The translations under genes were made by a program, and so were the position numbers. 64,000 nucleotides of DNA. It comes from Diadema setosum. Taxonomy: Eukaryota; Echinodermata; Echinoidea; Diadematoida; Diadematidae. Below the pieces are notes generated by a model that saw only the letters and a program-made list of their open reading frames with translations, made no database searches and was not told the origin of the DNA. The stretch's first letter is position 1, and each line of letters opens with the position of its first letter. Location of the stretch: positions 37,137,992-37,201,991 of the forward strand of contig CM067069.1 in the NCBI GenBank assembly GCA_033980235.1, in the 5' to 3' direction. Positions 63,603-64,000 of the stretch are shown piece by piece.

Positions 63603-64000
63603 AGGGGAAATTAACCGAAACATAATCATACTATGTGAATGCAGCAATGTTGGTAGAGCACATCAACGAAGTTTGAGGAAAAATCGTCAATTTGTTGAAA
63701 AACTTTTCAAGGATTTGATTCAGCTGTCGCTGGATGACAAGAGCATGACGTCACGCATAGACAACGATAAAAGAAGATATTAAGACAAGTGAAATGGATG
63801 TCATTGTTTATGATTTTAAAAAAAAAAAATCACTCGATTTGTTACTGGCATGTTCTGAGTATGATATCATTTCCCTTCCCTTCTGAAAGAGGTAATTCTA
63901 GTGTTTTTTAATTGTTCCTGAAAAGTGAAAATACACAACGTTCTTCATAATTTGTGACGTCACAAACTGTAGTAGTCTTTTCATCAAGCAATGGATGCAC
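63603..64000. mobile_element. Long-TIR TTAA element, family copy 3, cut by the window end
   Basis: TTAA at 63599-63602 followed by AGGGGAAATTAACC. GTGAATGCAGCAATGTTGGT matches the corresponding region of the 10828 copy. The inverted arm has begun near 63950 (ACGTCACAAACTGTAGTAGTC). Its right end lies beyond the window. Confidence 0.75.

Overview
This window looks like intron-rich animal nuclear DNA. It is AT-rich and full of microsatellites, tRNA-derived SINEs, decayed LINEs and many short inverted-repeat transposons. The only convincing protein-coding sequence is split into short exons with GT/AG borders and consistent phases. The domain content (an immune-type NACHT receptor with Ig domains, and a membrane metalloprotease with EGF and SEA modules) and the look of the transposon families suggest a marine deuterostome, perhaps an echinoderm. 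That placement is inference; no ribosomal or mitochondrial marker is present.

Region 1 (about 2.3-12.0 kb, minus strand) holds a five-exon gene model: signal peptide (11974-11899), V-type Ig (10200-9889), second Ig (8640-8299), transmembrane segment (7837-7712) and one large NACHT exon (4151-2551), followed by an AATAAA signal. Every intron is phase 1 and the coding length sums to 819 codons including the stop. If the last junction is real, the product is a type I membrane receptor with two extracellular Ig domains and a cytoplasmic NACHT NTPase without leucine-rich repeats.

Region 2 (about 12-28 kb) is mostly mobile DNA: a decayed L2/CR1-like LINE, three members of a ~700-bp TIR family, SINE copies in foldback, long-TIR elements flanked by TTAA, and a CpG-rich 2.6-kb element (23833-26454) with perfect 15-bp TIRs and TTAA flanks. 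That element carries the first exon of a protein resembling the N-terminal part of P2X7-like (P2RX7 C-terminal-domain) proteins, and a nested 313-bp element with a 9-bp target duplication.

Region 3 (about 29-63.1 kb, plus strand) is one large gene. At least 25 coding exons from 35713 to 63085 encode an M8 (leishmanolysin/gp63-family) zinc metalloprotease ectodomain with HEIFH zinc motif, third His ligand and Met-turn. It is followed by a duplicated module of calcium-type EGF, short EGF and SEA domains, then a transmembrane helix and a tyrosine-rich tail. A signal-peptide exon at 29321-29425 may be its first exon. Two lesions stand out: one extra T in the exon carrying the zinc motif, and a 29-bp duplication across the splice donor of the transmembrane exon. 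These could be assembly errors, alleles or real damage. The introns hold further elements, including two 370-bp elements in tandem and a 2.6-kb tandem-repeat-bearing element at 38-40.6 kb.

No rRNA, CRISPR or bacterial-type feature was seen. The tRNA-like sequences look SINE-derived.
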